DNA from: Planctomycetota bacterium
GTDB taxonomy: Bacteria; Planctomycetota; UBA1135; JACQFD01
NCBI GenBank assembly: GCA_016792805.1
Contig: JAEUHX010000011.1
Span: 62,001-126,000, forward strand
DNA: 64,000 bases
Reading direction: 5' to 3'
In this document: piece by piece, positions 9,312 through 18,652 of the stretch
Position numbering within the stretch: position 1 is the stretch's first letter
How the letters are laid out: the number at the start of each line of letters is the position of its first letter
Notes under the pieces: generated by a model
Database searches by the model: none
Seen by the model: the letters and a program-made list of their open reading frames with translations, nothing else
What the model was told of the DNA's origin: nothing
Position numbers and translations under genes: made by a program

Positions 9312-10121
9312 TCATGGAGTGGATGGCACCGATTCCTCGGACGCCGAGATCACAAATTCTTCGGCAAGCTCACCGCGCGGGGCGATGCAGACCGTGATGT
9401 CCGTGCGGCCTGCCCGCTCAACCACGCGCCGCGCCGCCGCGAGCGCCTGCGCGGGCGTATTGTTCTTCTCGCTCAGGTGTCCGAGGTAGATGCGGCGCAG
9501 CCGGGGGCCAAGGCATCGGGCGAGCATCGCCGCGGCTTGCTCATTCGATAAGTGACCTTCCTCGCCGAGCACTCTTCGCTTGAGCCGCCACGGGTAGGCC
9601 CCGTCGCGCAGCGCCCGCTCGTCATGGTTGAATTCCAACAGAAATCCGTTGCAGTTCGCGAGCGCCTCCTCCAGAGCGCGGTCGGCATGGCCGAGATCCG
9701 TAGCGATGCCGAACCGTCCTCCGCCTCCCTCCACAACGCACGCGATCGTGCCGGGCGCATCATGGGAGATTGGAAAGGTATGCACCTGGAGGTCGCCGAT
9801 TTCGAGCACCGCGCCCGGATCGAAGGCGTGCAGGCGCTTCAGGCGGCCGACGACGGGCGCGCCCCGGACCGTCTCGCGGCTCGTGTAGACGGGGAATTTG
9901 CCGAGGCGCGACATGCGCGCGGCGAGCCCCAGGTGGTCTGTGTGCGCGTGCGTGACCACGAGAGCGTGAACCGATGGGAGCGGAACGCCGACGCGATCGA
10001 ACGTGTCGGCCATCTCGACCTCCGTATAGCCCGCGTCGATCACGATCGTCGTCGTCTCGGAGCGCAGGAGCAGCGAATTTCCGCTGGAGCCGGAGCGCAG
10101 TGGCTGGACTCGTAGGGTCAT
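9312..10121 (-). CDS. Metallo-beta-lactamase-fold hydrolase, YycJ/WalJ-like
   Basis: A 269-residue soluble protein. The zinc motif VVTHAHTDHLGLA (HxHxDH), the downstream histidines in FPISHDAPGT and the IYLGHLSEKNNTP segment match the YycJ-like branch of metallo-beta-lactamase hydrolases, thought to be nucleases or phosphodiesterases. N-terminal RVQPLRSGSSGNSLLL is characteristic of that branch. The ATG at 10121 overlaps the stop of the YfhO-like gene (ATGA), which fixes the start and indicates co-translation; the open frame further upstream runs inside that gene. The in vivo substrate is unknown. Confidence 0.88.
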   Translation of the reverse strand: MTLRVQPLRSGSSGNSLLLRSETTTIVIDAGYTEVEMADTFDRVGVPLPSVHALVVTHAHTDHLGLAARMSRLGKFPVYTSRETVRGAPVVGRLKRLHAFDPGAVLEIGDLQVHTFPISHDAPGTIACVVEGGGGRFGIATDLGHADRALEEALANCNGFLLEFNHDERALRDGAYPWRLKRRVLGEEGHLSNEQAAAMLARCLGPRLRRIYLGHLSEKNNTPAQALAAARRVVERAGRTDITVCIAPRGELAEEFVISASEESVPSTP

Positions 10122-12619
10122 GCGGGGAGCGGCTCTCGCGTGCGCGCGAGCCTCCAGATCATCGCCGAACCGGCCGCCAGCGCGAGCCCCGCCACGGCGG
10201 CGCCCCAGAGAAAGGACGCGGGAAGGTACCGAAGCCGAACCTCGTGATCCCCCGGCGGGACAAAGACGGCTCGGCCCGCTCCGTTGGCTTGAATCAGCGG
10301 CACGGGGAATCCGTCGAGAGTCGCGGTCCAGCCGGAGACTGCGGGCGCGGATTCGTACAGATATCCTCCGCCGCATCCCTGGATCCGGTGGGAGACTTCA
10401 CTGGGCCCAAGGTCGACGGTAGTTACAGATCCGCCGCCGGGCAGGCTCTCGGTGAAGTCGTGCGGCGGATCGAGCAACACGGCCAGCGCGCGCGGATCGA
10501 AGCCATTCTCCCCAAGCTTGCCAGCGAGTTCGGCGAGGCTGGAGGCGCGCACCATGCGCGGCACGATCCAGGCACGGCCGAGGGCCGAGGTGCGGACGTA
10601 CGCGTGGAACCCCTCGCGGGCGACAATGGGCCGCAGGTCGGGCTCGGTCAGCTCGCCCCGTGAAACCACAATTCGGACACCCAATAAATCCAAGACCGGG
10701 CTTCTGAGCGCGCGCCGAGGAAAGGCGCCAACGAAGGTGCCCTGGAATACGGCCTCGGGGCAGTAGTGTCCGGCCAGCAAGACCTGCAGCGCATTTGGTA
10801 AAACCACATATGCGGAGGTGTCGTGGATGCCGAGCGCTGCGGGGAGAGTCGCCTGGAATAGCAGATGGTCTTCGAGGGAGACCGAATCGGCGGCCGCAAC
10901 GCGCGCCATGCGAGCGCCGCCGGCCTCCTCTTTGAGTATTCGCGTAATCGGGCTCTCGCTCAGGAAGCTCCGGGCCGGGCGCGTCGGAGCGACGTGAAGT
11001 GTGAAGAGCGCGAGATCACCGCCCAGCACGATCGGACAGGCCCACGCGAGACGAGGCTGGAGCGTCGCAAGCGCCGTTGCGATGGCAGTCGCCCAGGCGA
11101 GCATCGCCGCGGCCACGAGCCAAAATTGAGCTTCCTCCGACCAGCGTTGGGAGATTTTTTGTGCGCTGTTGGCCGGCGGCAGCGTCGGCTCGATCCCTCG
11201 CGCTTTCGCATCGTCGACGGCCGCAGCCTCGCGGGCCTCCGCGGCGCGCGTGCCGACGGTCTCGGGCGGAACGAGGGCGCGAACGCCGATGGCGCCGGCT
11301 CCGACGGCGAGCAGGAGAAAGGCACCGGCGAGGGCGCCATTGCGCGCTCGGCTGTTTTCCACGATCGCGTCGAGCCCTTCGGCCGCGAGCCAGGCGAGCG
11401 CAAAGTTCACTCCAACCAGCATCCGCGAGGGCGCGCCGACGGAGAGCCCCGGCAGGAGCGCGAGCGGCGACCCGGCTGCCGTAGCGGTGCACAGCACGAG
11501 TACGCAGAGCGCCGGCGCCGCGCGCCATCCGCGAAGAGCCCCCGCAAGCGCGAGCGGGATCGTTACAAGCCCCGCGTAGCAGCAGGTCTCGATGAAAATG
11601 TAACGTCCTAGATCGTCCCGAAGCCCCGGAATGAGGTCGGGCATCGGATTCCATTCGGCCGCCAGAAGGCTCGTTGGATCGCCGATGACAAAGGGCACAA
11701 AAAATGAGAGGACGTGGGCCGGCCGAAAGGTGAAGCCGTGAGCGCCGCCCGTCGCCGTGCGCGCCGACTGAGAGATCGCATCGAGGACCGGAAGCAGATG
11801 GATGGAGCCGACGGCGAGCCCGAGTGCGCCCGCGGTCGCGAGCCATGCGCCCGACCTTACAAAAGAGCCGCCCGCTTGGGCGAGCTGCTCCCGCGATTGC
11901 CACAGCCGCCATCCGCCGATACCCGCCACGAGGTAGACCGAAAGCGCCGTTCCTTGCTGGAAGCTCGCCAAGGCAGAGTCGGCGGCCACTGCGAAAAGCA
12001 GCCCGAAGCCGAGTGCGCGGCGCCCGCGAATCCACAATTCAACGGCTGCGAGGCCGCCCGGCAGCAGCACAAGGCAGTCGAGCTTGCATTGATAGAAAAG
12101 GCTCGAGGTCAAAGATCCGGCCAGCGCGAAAGCAATAGCTCCGACCGCGGCAGCCGGAGGCGAGTGCTCGCGCAGGCGAAGCCACAAATAGCTCAGGCCG
12201 AGGAGCACGGCGAGGCAGAGGGCGGCGAGCGGGCCGAGCGATGCAATCGGTCCGAGCCACGAGCCAAGAAGCAGCGTCCTCGGCTCGGCGAGCTCGGCCG
12301 CTGGCGCTCCGAGCAGGGGAACGCCGCCGCCAGCTTCGGGCCACCAGAGCGGCAGGTGACCATTCTCTAAGGCGGAGAAAAGTGCAATTCGCTCGGGGAT
12401 CACTTGAAACGTCTGGTCTCCCGTATCGAGGTTGCCGCCTTCGATGGCTTCGCGCCTTGCGCCCTCGGTCATCGAGACGTCGAGGGGCACGCGCACCGCC
12501 GAGTGGACAGAGGCGAAGACCCGATCGGGGAAGAGCGCCGGCGCCACGGCGAGGCACCCCAGCAGCAAGAGGAGCAGCAGTGCGAGGCGGTCGGCGGGCC
12601 GTAGTCCCACGCGCACCAT
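10118..12619 (-). CDS. YfhO-like polytopic membrane protein
   Basis: An 833-residue membrane protein. Leucine-rich spans start at residue 10 (LALLLLLLLGCLAVAPALF) and continue to about 600, with a final span near the C-terminus (FLWGAAVAGLALAAGSAMIW). The extracytoplasmic C-terminal domain has the YfhO-family pattern ending TLDGFPVPLIQANGAGRAVFVPPGDHEVRLRY when read in parts. YfhO proteins are GT-C-fold relatives linked to glycosylation of teichoic acids or other envelope glycans. An early loop contains TGDQTFQVIPER and LPLWWPEAGGGVPL, a stretch common in these proteins. The ATG at 12619 is preferred; the frame stays open upstream across the divergent peptidase gene. It is co-translated with the beta-lactamase-fold hydrolase. 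Confidence 0.8.
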   Translation of the reverse strand: MVRVGLRPADRLALLLLLLLGCLAVAPALFPDRVFASVHSAVRVPLDVSMTEGARREAIEGGNLDTGDQTFQVIPERIALFSALENGHLPLWWPEAGGGVPLLGAPAAELAEPRTLLLGSWLGPIASLGPLAALCLAVLLGLSYLWLRLREHSPPAAAVGAIAFALAGSLTSSLFYQCKLDCLVLLPGGLAAVELWIRGRRALGFGLLFAVAADSALASFQQGTALSVYLVAGIGGWRLWQSREQLAQAGGSFVRSGAWLATAGALGLAVGSIHLLPVLDAISQSARTATGGAHGFTFRPAHVLSFFVPFVIGDPTSLLAAEWNPMPDLIPGLRDDLGRYIFIETCCYAGLVTIPLALAGALRGWRAAPALCVLVLCTATAAGSPLALLPGLSVGAPSRMLVGVNFALAWLAAEGLDAIVENSRARNGALAGAFLLLAVGAGAIGVRALVPPETVGTRAAEAREAAAVDDAKARGIEPTLPPANSAQKISQRWSEEAQFWLVAAAMLAWATAIATALATLQPRLAWACPIVLGGDLALFTLHVAPTRPARSFLSESPITRILKEEAGGARMARVAAADSVSLEDHLLFQATLPAALGIHDTSAYVVLPNALQVLLAGHYCPEAVFQGTFVGAFPRRALRSPVLDLLGVRIVVSRGELTEPDLRPIVAREGFHAYVRTSALGRAWIVPRMVRASSLAELAGKLGENGFDPRALAVLLDPPHDFTESLPGGGSVTTVDLGPSEVSHRIQGCGGGYLYESAPAVSGWTATLDGFPVPLIQANGAGRAVFVPPGDHEVRLRYLPASFLWGAAVAGLALAAGSAMIWRLARTREPLPA

Positions 12620-12739
12620 GCTCCAGATCCACGGGGCACGCTTCAACCACGGGCGCAGAAACCGCGCTTCGACGGCGCGGTGGTTCGCGCGAGCGGATGA
12701 CGCGGCGCGGGCAGGTCGGGGAGCTAGACTCCTCGCCCC

Positions 12740-14527
12740 ATGGAACGAACCGCCCGCCCCGCCGACGCGACGTCGCCTGCTCCCCGTTGGTTCTCGCGCC
12801 CTGCCACCTACCTCGCAGCGATCGCGCTCCTCGGCGCGGCGGTCGCCTGCAGCACGCCCCAGTCGCGCATGCGCCGCGACCTCGGATGGCTGGCCTCGGA
12901 GGAGCTCGCCGGTCGCAAGGCCGGCTCGCCGCAGGCAGAGGACGCCGCGAGCTATGTGGCGTCGCGCTTCCGCTCGCTCGGACTCGTTCCGGCAGGGGAT
13001 CAGGGCACGTATTTGCAGCGTTTTCCACTTCCCCCGGCGCGCCGAGTCGCTCGGTCGCCCCGGATTGAGGTCGCGCCGCAAGGTGCGCCCGCACGCGCCC
13101 TCGACCTCGGCGCTGGAGTGTTGGCGCTGCTCGCATCGGCACCAGGCGCGGCCTCGGGTTCCCTCGTCGACGTCGGACCTGCGACGAGTCCACAATTCGG
13201 AGCCGGCGAGTTTGTTGCTGCCGCTGCCCATCGCCCGGTGATTGCGTGGGTCCATTTCGATCCGGCGGCCCTCCCGGCCGACACGACCGCTTCGGGGCCC
13301 CACGGCGGCGTCGCGGTGCCGACCGTGCGAACGTTGGCATTTCAGGCGCGACAGGCGGGCGCGAAGGGGCTCGTGCTTTCCGTCCCCGACCTGAGCAAGC
13401 TGCCAAAGGAGACGGGCGAGGAGCGCGATGTGGCGCTCCCCGTGGTGGCCTTTACGGAGGAGGCCGCAGCGCGCCTTGCGAAGGAGGCGGGAGGCGCCCC
13501 CATTGCGATCGACCCGGGGATCGAGGCGATTCCGCGCTCAACGCCCAACGTGCTTGGGCTTGTGCCGGGCTCAGATTCCAACGGGGAAATTGTGGTTATC
13601 GGCGCCCATTTCGATCACCTCGGACATGGCGGCGCCGACTCGCTCGCCCCCGGATCGACGGCGATTCACTACGGCGCCGACGACAACGCCAGCGGCACGA
13701 CGCTGCTGCTGGAGCTGGCGCGGCGCGTTACAAAGCGCGAGAAGCCGCTTCGACGAACGCTACTTTTCGCCGCCTGGGGCGGCGAGGAGATGGGGCTTCT
13801 CGGATCCGCGCACTGGATCAAGAGTCCGACGGTGCCCCTGGGACGCGTCGCGGCGAACCTCAATTTTGATATGGTGGGTCGCTCGACCGACCGCAAGCTC
13901 GACGTCGGCAGCACGACGTCCTCGAGCGTCTGGGAGCGCGTCGTGGCGGAGTCGAATCAGAAGCTCACCATTCCGCTCAACGTCCGCATGTCGAAGAGCC
14001 AGCGCGGCGTCGGCGGCAGCGATCACATGAGCTTTCTCGGCGCGGGAAAGCCGGCGCTCTTTTTCTTCACGGGCCTCCATGAGGACTATCACAAGCCGAC
14101 GGATACGGTCGAGAAAATTGCCTTCTTGACGCTCGAAGAAATTGTGGATTTGGCGGAGCGCACCACGGAGCGCCTCGATGCGGAGCCTGTGATCGATTTT
14201 GTGAAGCCGCCGGATCCGCCGGCGAGCTCCGGGCCCGCATCGCAAGGAGCCGAGCAGGGGCTTCGCGCCTGGCTCGGGTCGATCCCGGACTACGGCGCGG
14301 AGGATGGCGGCGTCGTGCTCTCCGGAACGAGCGCCGGGTCGCCCGCGGAGCGCGCGGGCATGAAGAAAGGCGACGTGCTGAAGCGCCTTGGATCGTACAA
14401 AATCGAGAATATTGACGATCTCACCATGGCCCTCGGCCGCCTCAAGCCGGGCGAAGAGGTGGAAATTGAGTTCCGCCGTGATGGCGAAATGAAGACGCTC
14501 AAGCTCGTGCTGGGGCGCCGGCGGTAG
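12740..14527 (+). CDS. M28-family aminopeptidase lipoprotein with C-terminal PDZ domain
   Basis: A 595-residue protein. The N-terminal hydrophobic segment ends AAVAC, placing a lipid-modified cysteine at 37. A protease-associated insert precedes the M28 zinc-peptidase domain: IGAHFDHLGHGG (His ligand), GADDNASGT (bridging Asp), AWGGEEMGLLGS (catalytic Glu pair), NFDMVGRS (Asp) and HEDYHKPTDT (His), roughly residues 284-456, complete for two zincs. Residues 500-590 form a PDZ domain (GVVLSGTSAGSPAERAGMKKGDVL). It is likely a periplasmic or surface aminopeptidase, with the PDZ domain recognising C-termini. It is divergent from the YfhO-like gene and convergent with pcnB. Confidence 0.92.
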   Translation: MERTARPADATSPAPRWFSRPATYLAAIALLGAAVACSTPQSRMRRDLGWLASEELAGRKAGSPQAEDAASYVASRFRSLGLVPAGDQGTYLQRFPLPPARRVARSPRIEVAPQGAPARALDLGAGVLALLASAPGAASGSLVDVGPATSPQFGAGEFVAAAAHRPVIAWVHFDPAALPADTTASGPHGGVAVPTVRTLAFQARQAGAKGLVLSVPDLSKLPKETGEERDVALPVVAFTEEAAARLAKEAGGAPIAIDPGIEAIPRSTPNVLGLVPGSDSNGEIVVIGAHFDHLGHGGADSLAPGSTAIHYGADDNASGTTLLLELARRVTKREKPLRRTLLFAAWGGEEMGLLGSAHWIKSPTVPLGRVAANLNFDMVGRSTDRKLDVGSTTSSSVWERVVAESNQKLTIPLNVRMSKSQRGVGGSDHMSFLGAGKPALFFFTGLHEDYHKPTDTVEKIAFLTLEEIVDLAERTTERLDAEPVIDFVKPPDPPASSGPASQGAEQGLRAWLGSIPDYGAEDGGVVLSGTSAGSPAERAGMKKGDVLKRLGSYKIENIDDLTMALGRLKPGEEVEIEFRRDGEMKTLKLVLGRRR

Positions 14528-14545
14528 GCCGCCGTTCGCCAATGA

Positions 14546-16501
14546 TTACCAATCGCCGAACGAAGGGCCTTCCTCAATTTTGACCATCGGCCCGGCCGGG
14601 AACTCAAATTTCTGGTCGGGCCGCGCAATTTTGAATCGCAACGGCTCGCGCTGCACTCGCTCGCGAATCACCGGCACCTTGCGCTCGAAGACGATCGGGA
14701 CACCGCCCGCCGTGCGGACGATTCCGTCGTCGCCCATCTGAGTCGGCGGGAGAGCGGCCGCGGCCTCGGCGCTTTCGGCGGTGGCACCTTCGGCGCCGCC
14801 GGTCTCGGAGGTCGTGGCTGCGGCACCGGCAACGGGCTCGGTGAGCCCAGCGGCGGCGGCGACCGACGCCGAGAGCGCCTCGAGCGCAGCGGCTGCGGCG
14901 GGATCGAGCGGCTTCGTCAGCTCGGGCTCATTCGTCGGGAACTCCGTGTCGTGGGCCGGCATCGGGGCGCGCTCTCGGCGCTCCTCGCGGCGGCCCGCTC
15001 GTCGGTCGTCGCGGAATTTGCCGCCGCGATAGCGCTCGCCGTGCTCGCGACGTCCGCGGTCTCGCGGCTCGCGCCGACCGTGCTCGCGCGGCTCCTCTTC
15101 AAAGCGGCGCTGCGGCTCCGCCGCCGGCTCGCCATGGGCCTCGGGCTCCTCATCGCCACGGGTGGGGAGATTCCACAATTCCTCGAAGGTGGCGGACGGT
15201 GCCGGCAGCCGCTCGAGTGTGTGGAGTGCCTTCTCGACTTCCATCTCCGAAGGGCCGCCCGCTCCTGTGCGACGGCGTCGGAAAAGCTGATACCACGCGT
15301 CATACACTTCCCACGGGCCGCCCGAGGAGAAGCAGCGCGCGCGGAAAAGTGCCAGCGCCTCGACGAAATAGCGCTGTTCCACAAAAAGGCCTGGGCGGAA
15401 CCGCTTGCTCGGGCGCGCGAGGAAGCGGAATTGTGCAGAGCAAATTTCCTTCGCGCGCGCGACATCGGCCCGGGGAATGCGCAGCCGCTGTCCGATCGAA
15501 TCGAAGACCGAGTCGGCGACGGCGAGCGGGTGCCGTGGGCGCCCTCGATGCTCCTCGGGGTCGCAGGCGCGCTCGTAGACGGGGAAGAAAAGTACAGAAT
15601 GCAGATAGGCGCTGGTGACGGCGTCGCCGGCGTGGACGCCGCGGTCGAGCGCCTGGAGCAGACGCCAGAATCCGTCGACGTGCCGCTGGCCCGACGCGCC
15701 GCTGCGCGCCTGGCGCTCGAGGAATTCCGCGACTTCGGGCACGATCACCGAGAGTGCGCCGCATCGTGCAAGCAACAAAAACGCCTCATAGGCGTGGCCG
15801 CTGCGCAGCAGGCGGAGGATTTCCTCGAGGATGCGCGGGATCGCCGCCATCTGGAGATCCATGGCGTGGCGCACCATCGCGTCGAACGTATCGAAGGCGA
15901 TTCGGAACTCGAGCCGAGAGGCGAACTTGACGGCCCGGAGGATGCGCACGGGATCCTCTCGAAGGCGAATATTGGGATCACCGATCGTCTCGATGCGCCG
16001 GCGGGCGATGTCCTCGAGCCCGCCGACATAGTCGAGGATCACCCAGGTGCGCGGATCGAAGAAAAGTGCATTAATCGTGAAGTCGCGACGCTCGGCGTCC
16101 TCGGCAGCGGAGCCGAACTCGTTGTCGTCGCGGATGAGCAGCGACGACGCGCCCGAATCCATTTGTTGCGGTGCGCGCCGAAATGTGGCTGTCTCAATGA
16201 TGTGTTCCGTTCCGTCGGGGCGGCGGAAGACCACATGTGCGAGCTTGAATCGACGGCCAATAATGCGGCAGTTCCGGAAGATCTTGCGGATCTGGCGCGG
16301 GCGCGCGTCCGTCGCGACGTCGAAATCCTTCGGCGCGCGCCCGAGCAGCAGATCGCGCACGCAGCCGCCGACGAGGTACGCCTCGAAACCGGCACTCTGA
16401 AGGCGCTCGACGACGCGCACCGCGTCGGGGTCAAGCCGGCTCGGCTCGATCGTGTCTGCGCGATGGACTCGCGGATTGGGATGGGGATACGGATGGCTCA
16501 T
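14546..16501 (-). CDS. pcnB: Poly(A) polymerase / CCA-adding type nucleotidyltransferase
   Basis: A 651-residue class II nucleotidyltransferase. AYLVGGCVRDLLLGRAPKDF at 41-60 with DVATDA gives the GG and Asp-x-Asp catalytic motifs; IIGRRFKLAHV at 80-90 is the segment typical of PcnB poly(A) polymerases, and RRDFTINALF follows at 137-146. A helical RNA-binding domain extends to about 430. The last 200 residues are unusual: an Arg/Glu-rich stretch of RRE, RGRR and HGRR repeats, then an Ala-rich linker and a short basic end. E. coli PcnB also has a basic tail, but shorter. The ATG at 16501 is chosen because MSHPYPHPNPRVHR leads into the family domain; the frame is open to 16591. A CCA-only activity is the alternative. 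Confidence 0.85.
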   Translation of the reverse strand: MSHPYPHPNPRVHRADTIEPSRLDPDAVRVVERLQSAGFEAYLVGGCVRDLLLGRAPKDFDVATDARPRQIRKIFRNCRIIGRRFKLAHVVFRRPDGTEHIIETATFRRAPQQMDSGASSLLIRDDNEFGSAAEDAERRDFTINALFFDPRTWVILDYVGGLEDIARRRIETIGDPNIRLREDPVRILRAVKFASRLEFRIAFDTFDAMVRHAMDLQMAAIPRILEEILRLLRSGHAYEAFLLLARCGALSVIVPEVAEFLERQARSGASGQRHVDGFWRLLQALDRGVHAGDAVTSAYLHSVLFFPVYERACDPEEHRGRPRHPLAVADSVFDSIGQRLRIPRADVARAKEICSAQFRFLARPSKRFRPGLFVEQRYFVEALALFRARCFSSGGPWEVYDAWYQLFRRRRTGAGGPSEMEVEKALHTLERLPAPSATFEELWNLPTRGDEEPEAHGEPAAEPQRRFEEEPREHGRREPRDRGRREHGERYRGGKFRDDRRAGRREERRERAPMPAHDTEFPTNEPELTKPLDPAAAAALEALSASVAAAAGLTEPVAGAAATTSETGGAEGATAESAEAAAALPPTQMGDDGIVRTAGGVPIVFERKVPVIRERVQREPLRFKIARPDQKFEFPAGPMVKIEEGPSFGDW

Positions 16502-16589
16502 GAAACGCGGGGTGGATGGTAGGCGAGGCGCGAAGGCCCTTCTACAGAGCCCCATTGCGGTCGCCCTCGCGCGCACCATCCTGGAGGCC

Positions 16590-17285
16590 ATGATCGATCG
16601 CGCTGCGCGGGCTGGTTTCGCTGTGATGCTGGCGTTGGGAATGGGGTGCGCTTCGAGCGATCACGCCCACGGGCCGAGTTCCTCGATGCCGGCGGCAGCA
16701 AATCGGGACCGGCACGGCCCACCCGACGTGGCGGGCTACATCGCGCGCCTCGAGCACTCGAGCCGGGAGGGCTACTTGCCGACGCCGCGGCTCGTGGAGC
16801 TGCTGCAGCTGCGGGGCGACGAGCACGTGGCGGATCTCGGCTGCGGGCCGGGGGTCGTGACGGAGCATCTCTCGGCGGCGCTGCCGCGAGGGCGCGTGTA
16901 CGCCGTGGATGTGGAGCCGGCTCAGCTCGACCGCGTGAACGCCCGGATTGCGGCGAAGAAGCTTCGAAATGTGATGCCGGTGCTCTGCACGACGGAGGAC
17001 GCCCGGCTCGCGGAGGGCTCGGTGGATGGAATTGTGGTGGTGGATACCTATCACCACTTCGACGACCGCGTGGCGTATCTGCGGCGGCTTGCAGCGGCGC
17101 TGAAACCGGGAGGCTTCATTGCGAACGTGGATTTCAAGGATGGGAAGCTCGAAGTCGGCCCGCCCGAAGATCACAAAGTGCGCAAGGCTCAGATGCTGTC
17201 GGAGTTCCGCGAAGCGGGATTCGAGGTCTCGCGCGAAGTGACGGAATTCCGGTACCACGATTATGTGGTATTTCGGAGGCGGTAG
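16590..17285 (+). CDS. Lipoprotein SAM-dependent methyltransferase
   Basis: A 231-residue class I methyltransferase: VADLGCGPGVVTEHL (motif I, 81-95), VYAVDVEPAQLDRV (acidic residue binding the SAM ribose), then IVVVDTYHHFDDRVAYLRRLAAALKPGG. Unusually, the ATG at 16590 gives a lipoprotein signal (AVMLALGMGC, cysteine 20), so the enzyme would be exported, where SAM is not expected. Similar signal-bearing methyltransferases are known in Gram-negatives but their substrate is not established. The frame is open 46 codons upstream, overlapping the divergent pcnB start region, and a cytoplasmic longer form is possible. A short hairpin repeat follows the stop codon. Confidence 0.82.
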   Translation: MIDRAARAGFAVMLALGMGCASSDHAHGPSSSMPAAANRDRHGPPDVAGYIARLEHSSREGYLPTPRLVELLQLRGDEHVADLGCGPGVVTEHLSAALPRGRVYAVDVEPAQLDRVNARIAAKKLRNVMPVLCTTEDARLAEGSVDGIVVVDTYHHFDDRVAYLRRLAAALKPGGFIANVDFKDGKLEVGPPEDHKVRKAQMLSEFREAGFEVSREVTEFRYHDYVVFRRR

Positions 17286-17320
17286 GGTTGGCGCGAGCGC
17301 CAAGACCGACCCACGCCCCA
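17282..17320. repeat. Hairpin-bearing dispersed repeat (REP-like)
   Basis: Begins gtagggt, then a perfect 7-bp hairpin (ttggcgc, loop ga, gcgccaa), then agaccgacccacgcccca. The last 24 bases recur exactly at 24929-24952, and a gtagggt-plus-hairpin arrangement also forms the arms of the palindromic element at 24999-25125. It lies directly after the methyltransferase stop codon. Confidence 0.7.
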
Positions 17321-17379
17321 ATCCAACCCGTTCCTCAATTTGTGAAAACTGAAGTTGCGCCGAGAGCTGGCAGGGGCAG

Positions 17380-18141
17380 CTAAGGCGCGATCGACCCGCG
17401 TCGGGCGTCGAGATCGATCAGGAGGCCGCGGCTTGCGAGCCCCACCATGCCATCGATCGAATCGAGGTGCATGCGTCCGAGAAGTGAGCTTTCACCGCCG
17501 AGAGCGTGGAGCACCTCCCCGTGGATCCATGCGGCGTTGCGGGCTTCGACGATGCTCCACATGGCGACGATGTCGTCCACATTTCCAAAGGCGCGGTCGA
17601 GGCGACGGAGGCTTCCGGTCAGGAAGAGCGACTTCACTTCTTCCTGGACCCCCGCGAGCAGATCGTTGATCTTCAGGAAGTCCGCCTTCTGCCGGCTTCG
17701 GCTTTCTCCGCTACGCTGCGACCAAAGGCGGCACAGCGCCACGGCGAGATCGCGATTGATATGTGCATTCATGCCCGCCAGCGCGAACTGGATGGGCGCG
17801 ATGCTGCCGTTCTCGCTTTCCCGGAACAGCGGCCGCCACGCCCGCGGCGTCTTCGGTGAGCCGGCGAGGAATTGTTGGAGCGCAGAAAAGTACAGATTGG
17901 CGAACTCGACATCGAGGACGGCGATGAACTCGGGATCCTCGAACGTCTCGCCGGAAGCCTCCTCGCGCACGCGTTCGGTCACTTCCAGGTAGAGGCGATG
18001 GAACCACCCAATGCCGTCGTCGGGCAGCAGGTCGGGGGCCGCGAGCGCCGCCTCCATGGCGCGCATCGTCTGGAGCACCTCATCGATTGTGTGGGCGGGT
18101 GTCGCCTCGAGCGCAAGGCGCAGTTTCTCCGGGGAAGTCAT
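17380..18141 (-). CDS. DUF5995 family protein
   Basis: A 253-residue, largely helical soluble protein starting at the ATG at 18141 (MTSPEKLRLALE). Features include DGIGWFHRLYLEVTERVRE, FIAVLDVEFANLYFSALQQFL, PIQFALAGMNAHINRDLAVAL and WSIVEARNAAWIHGEVLHAL. The conserved NAHINRDLA segment is the signature I associate with DUF5995, whose function is unknown. No signal peptide or membrane span is seen. The frame is open 34 codons upstream but those residues look non-coding. Flanking genes give no functional hint; the next gene on the other strand encodes a small membrane protein. Confidence 0.75.
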   Translation of the reverse strand: MTSPEKLRLALEATPAHTIDEVLQTMRAMEAALAAPDLLPDDGIGWFHRLYLEVTERVREEASGETFEDPEFIAVLDVEFANLYFSALQQFLAGSPKTPRAWRPLFRESENGSIAPIQFALAGMNAHINRDLAVALCRLWSQRSGESRSRQKADFLKINDLLAGVQEEVKSLFLTGSLRRLDRAFGNVDDIVAMWSIVEARNAAWIHGEVLHALGGESSLLGRMHLDSIDGMVGLASRGLLIDLDARRGSIAP

Positions 18142-18305
18142 GGGCGCAGGATACCCGTGCGCGGCCTCTCGACATCGCGCGGCGATCGGAGTGAAATTCG
18201 ACTTGTGAGCGGATCGACGATGAACCTGCAGCGTTCCGAACAATGCGCCTCGCTACTCCAACTCGGGCGAAGCTCCGCGGACGCGTCTCTATTGAGGATG
18301 CTTTC

Positions 18306-18527
18306 GTGAGCCTGCCCCTGCGCATCGCGAGCCTGCTCGTGGTTCTCAGCTCTGTGGGAATTTTTGTCTGGATGCTCTGTTGGGCTTGGCTTTGGGCTCA
18401 GGGCAATCACGCCCTCGACGACCGTTACTTTGTCATCGCACCGAGCGGGGAGCTCTTGGCTCTGCTCGTCGGAGTCTTACTCATCGGCGGCCTTGGAATG
18501 GTGATGCTTGCAAGGGAGCGCCAGTGA
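18306..18527 (+). CDS. Small two-span membrane protein, unknown function
   Basis: A 73-residue protein from the GTG at 18306, which has a GAGG about 9 bases upstream; the same frame opens at 18243. Two hydrophobic segments are clear: IASLLVVLSSVGIFVWMLCWAWLW and LLALLVGVLLIGGLGMVMLA when read in parts, joined by a polar loop (GNHALDDRYFVIAPSGE). Nothing in it identifies a family. It stands alone between two genes on the opposite strand, and codon choice is AT-richer than its neighbours. Confidence 0.55.
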   Translation: MSLPLRIASLLVVLSSVGIFVWMLCWAWLWAQGNHALDDRYFVIAPSGELLALLVGVLLIGGLGMVMLARERQ

Positions 18528-18652
18528 GTGGACGGCTCGCCGAGCATCGAGGACTGTCCGCCGCCGAGCCAATACTGACGACGCCCCATTCTTTTGCCCT
18601 CACGGAGCCGCCCCCTCGCGTTCCTCAACTCAATCCGAACACTCGTGAAGAA

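Noticed and set aside
12039..13406. 455-codon minus-strand frame overlapping the YfhO-like and M28 genes
   Set aside because: Arg/Pro-rich translation without motifs; both strands there are already explained by a membrane protein and a zinc peptidase.
14951..16522. 523-codon plus-strand frame opposite pcnB
   Set aside because: Shadow of the pcnB codons; no conserved motif, and pcnB shows complete catalytic signatures.
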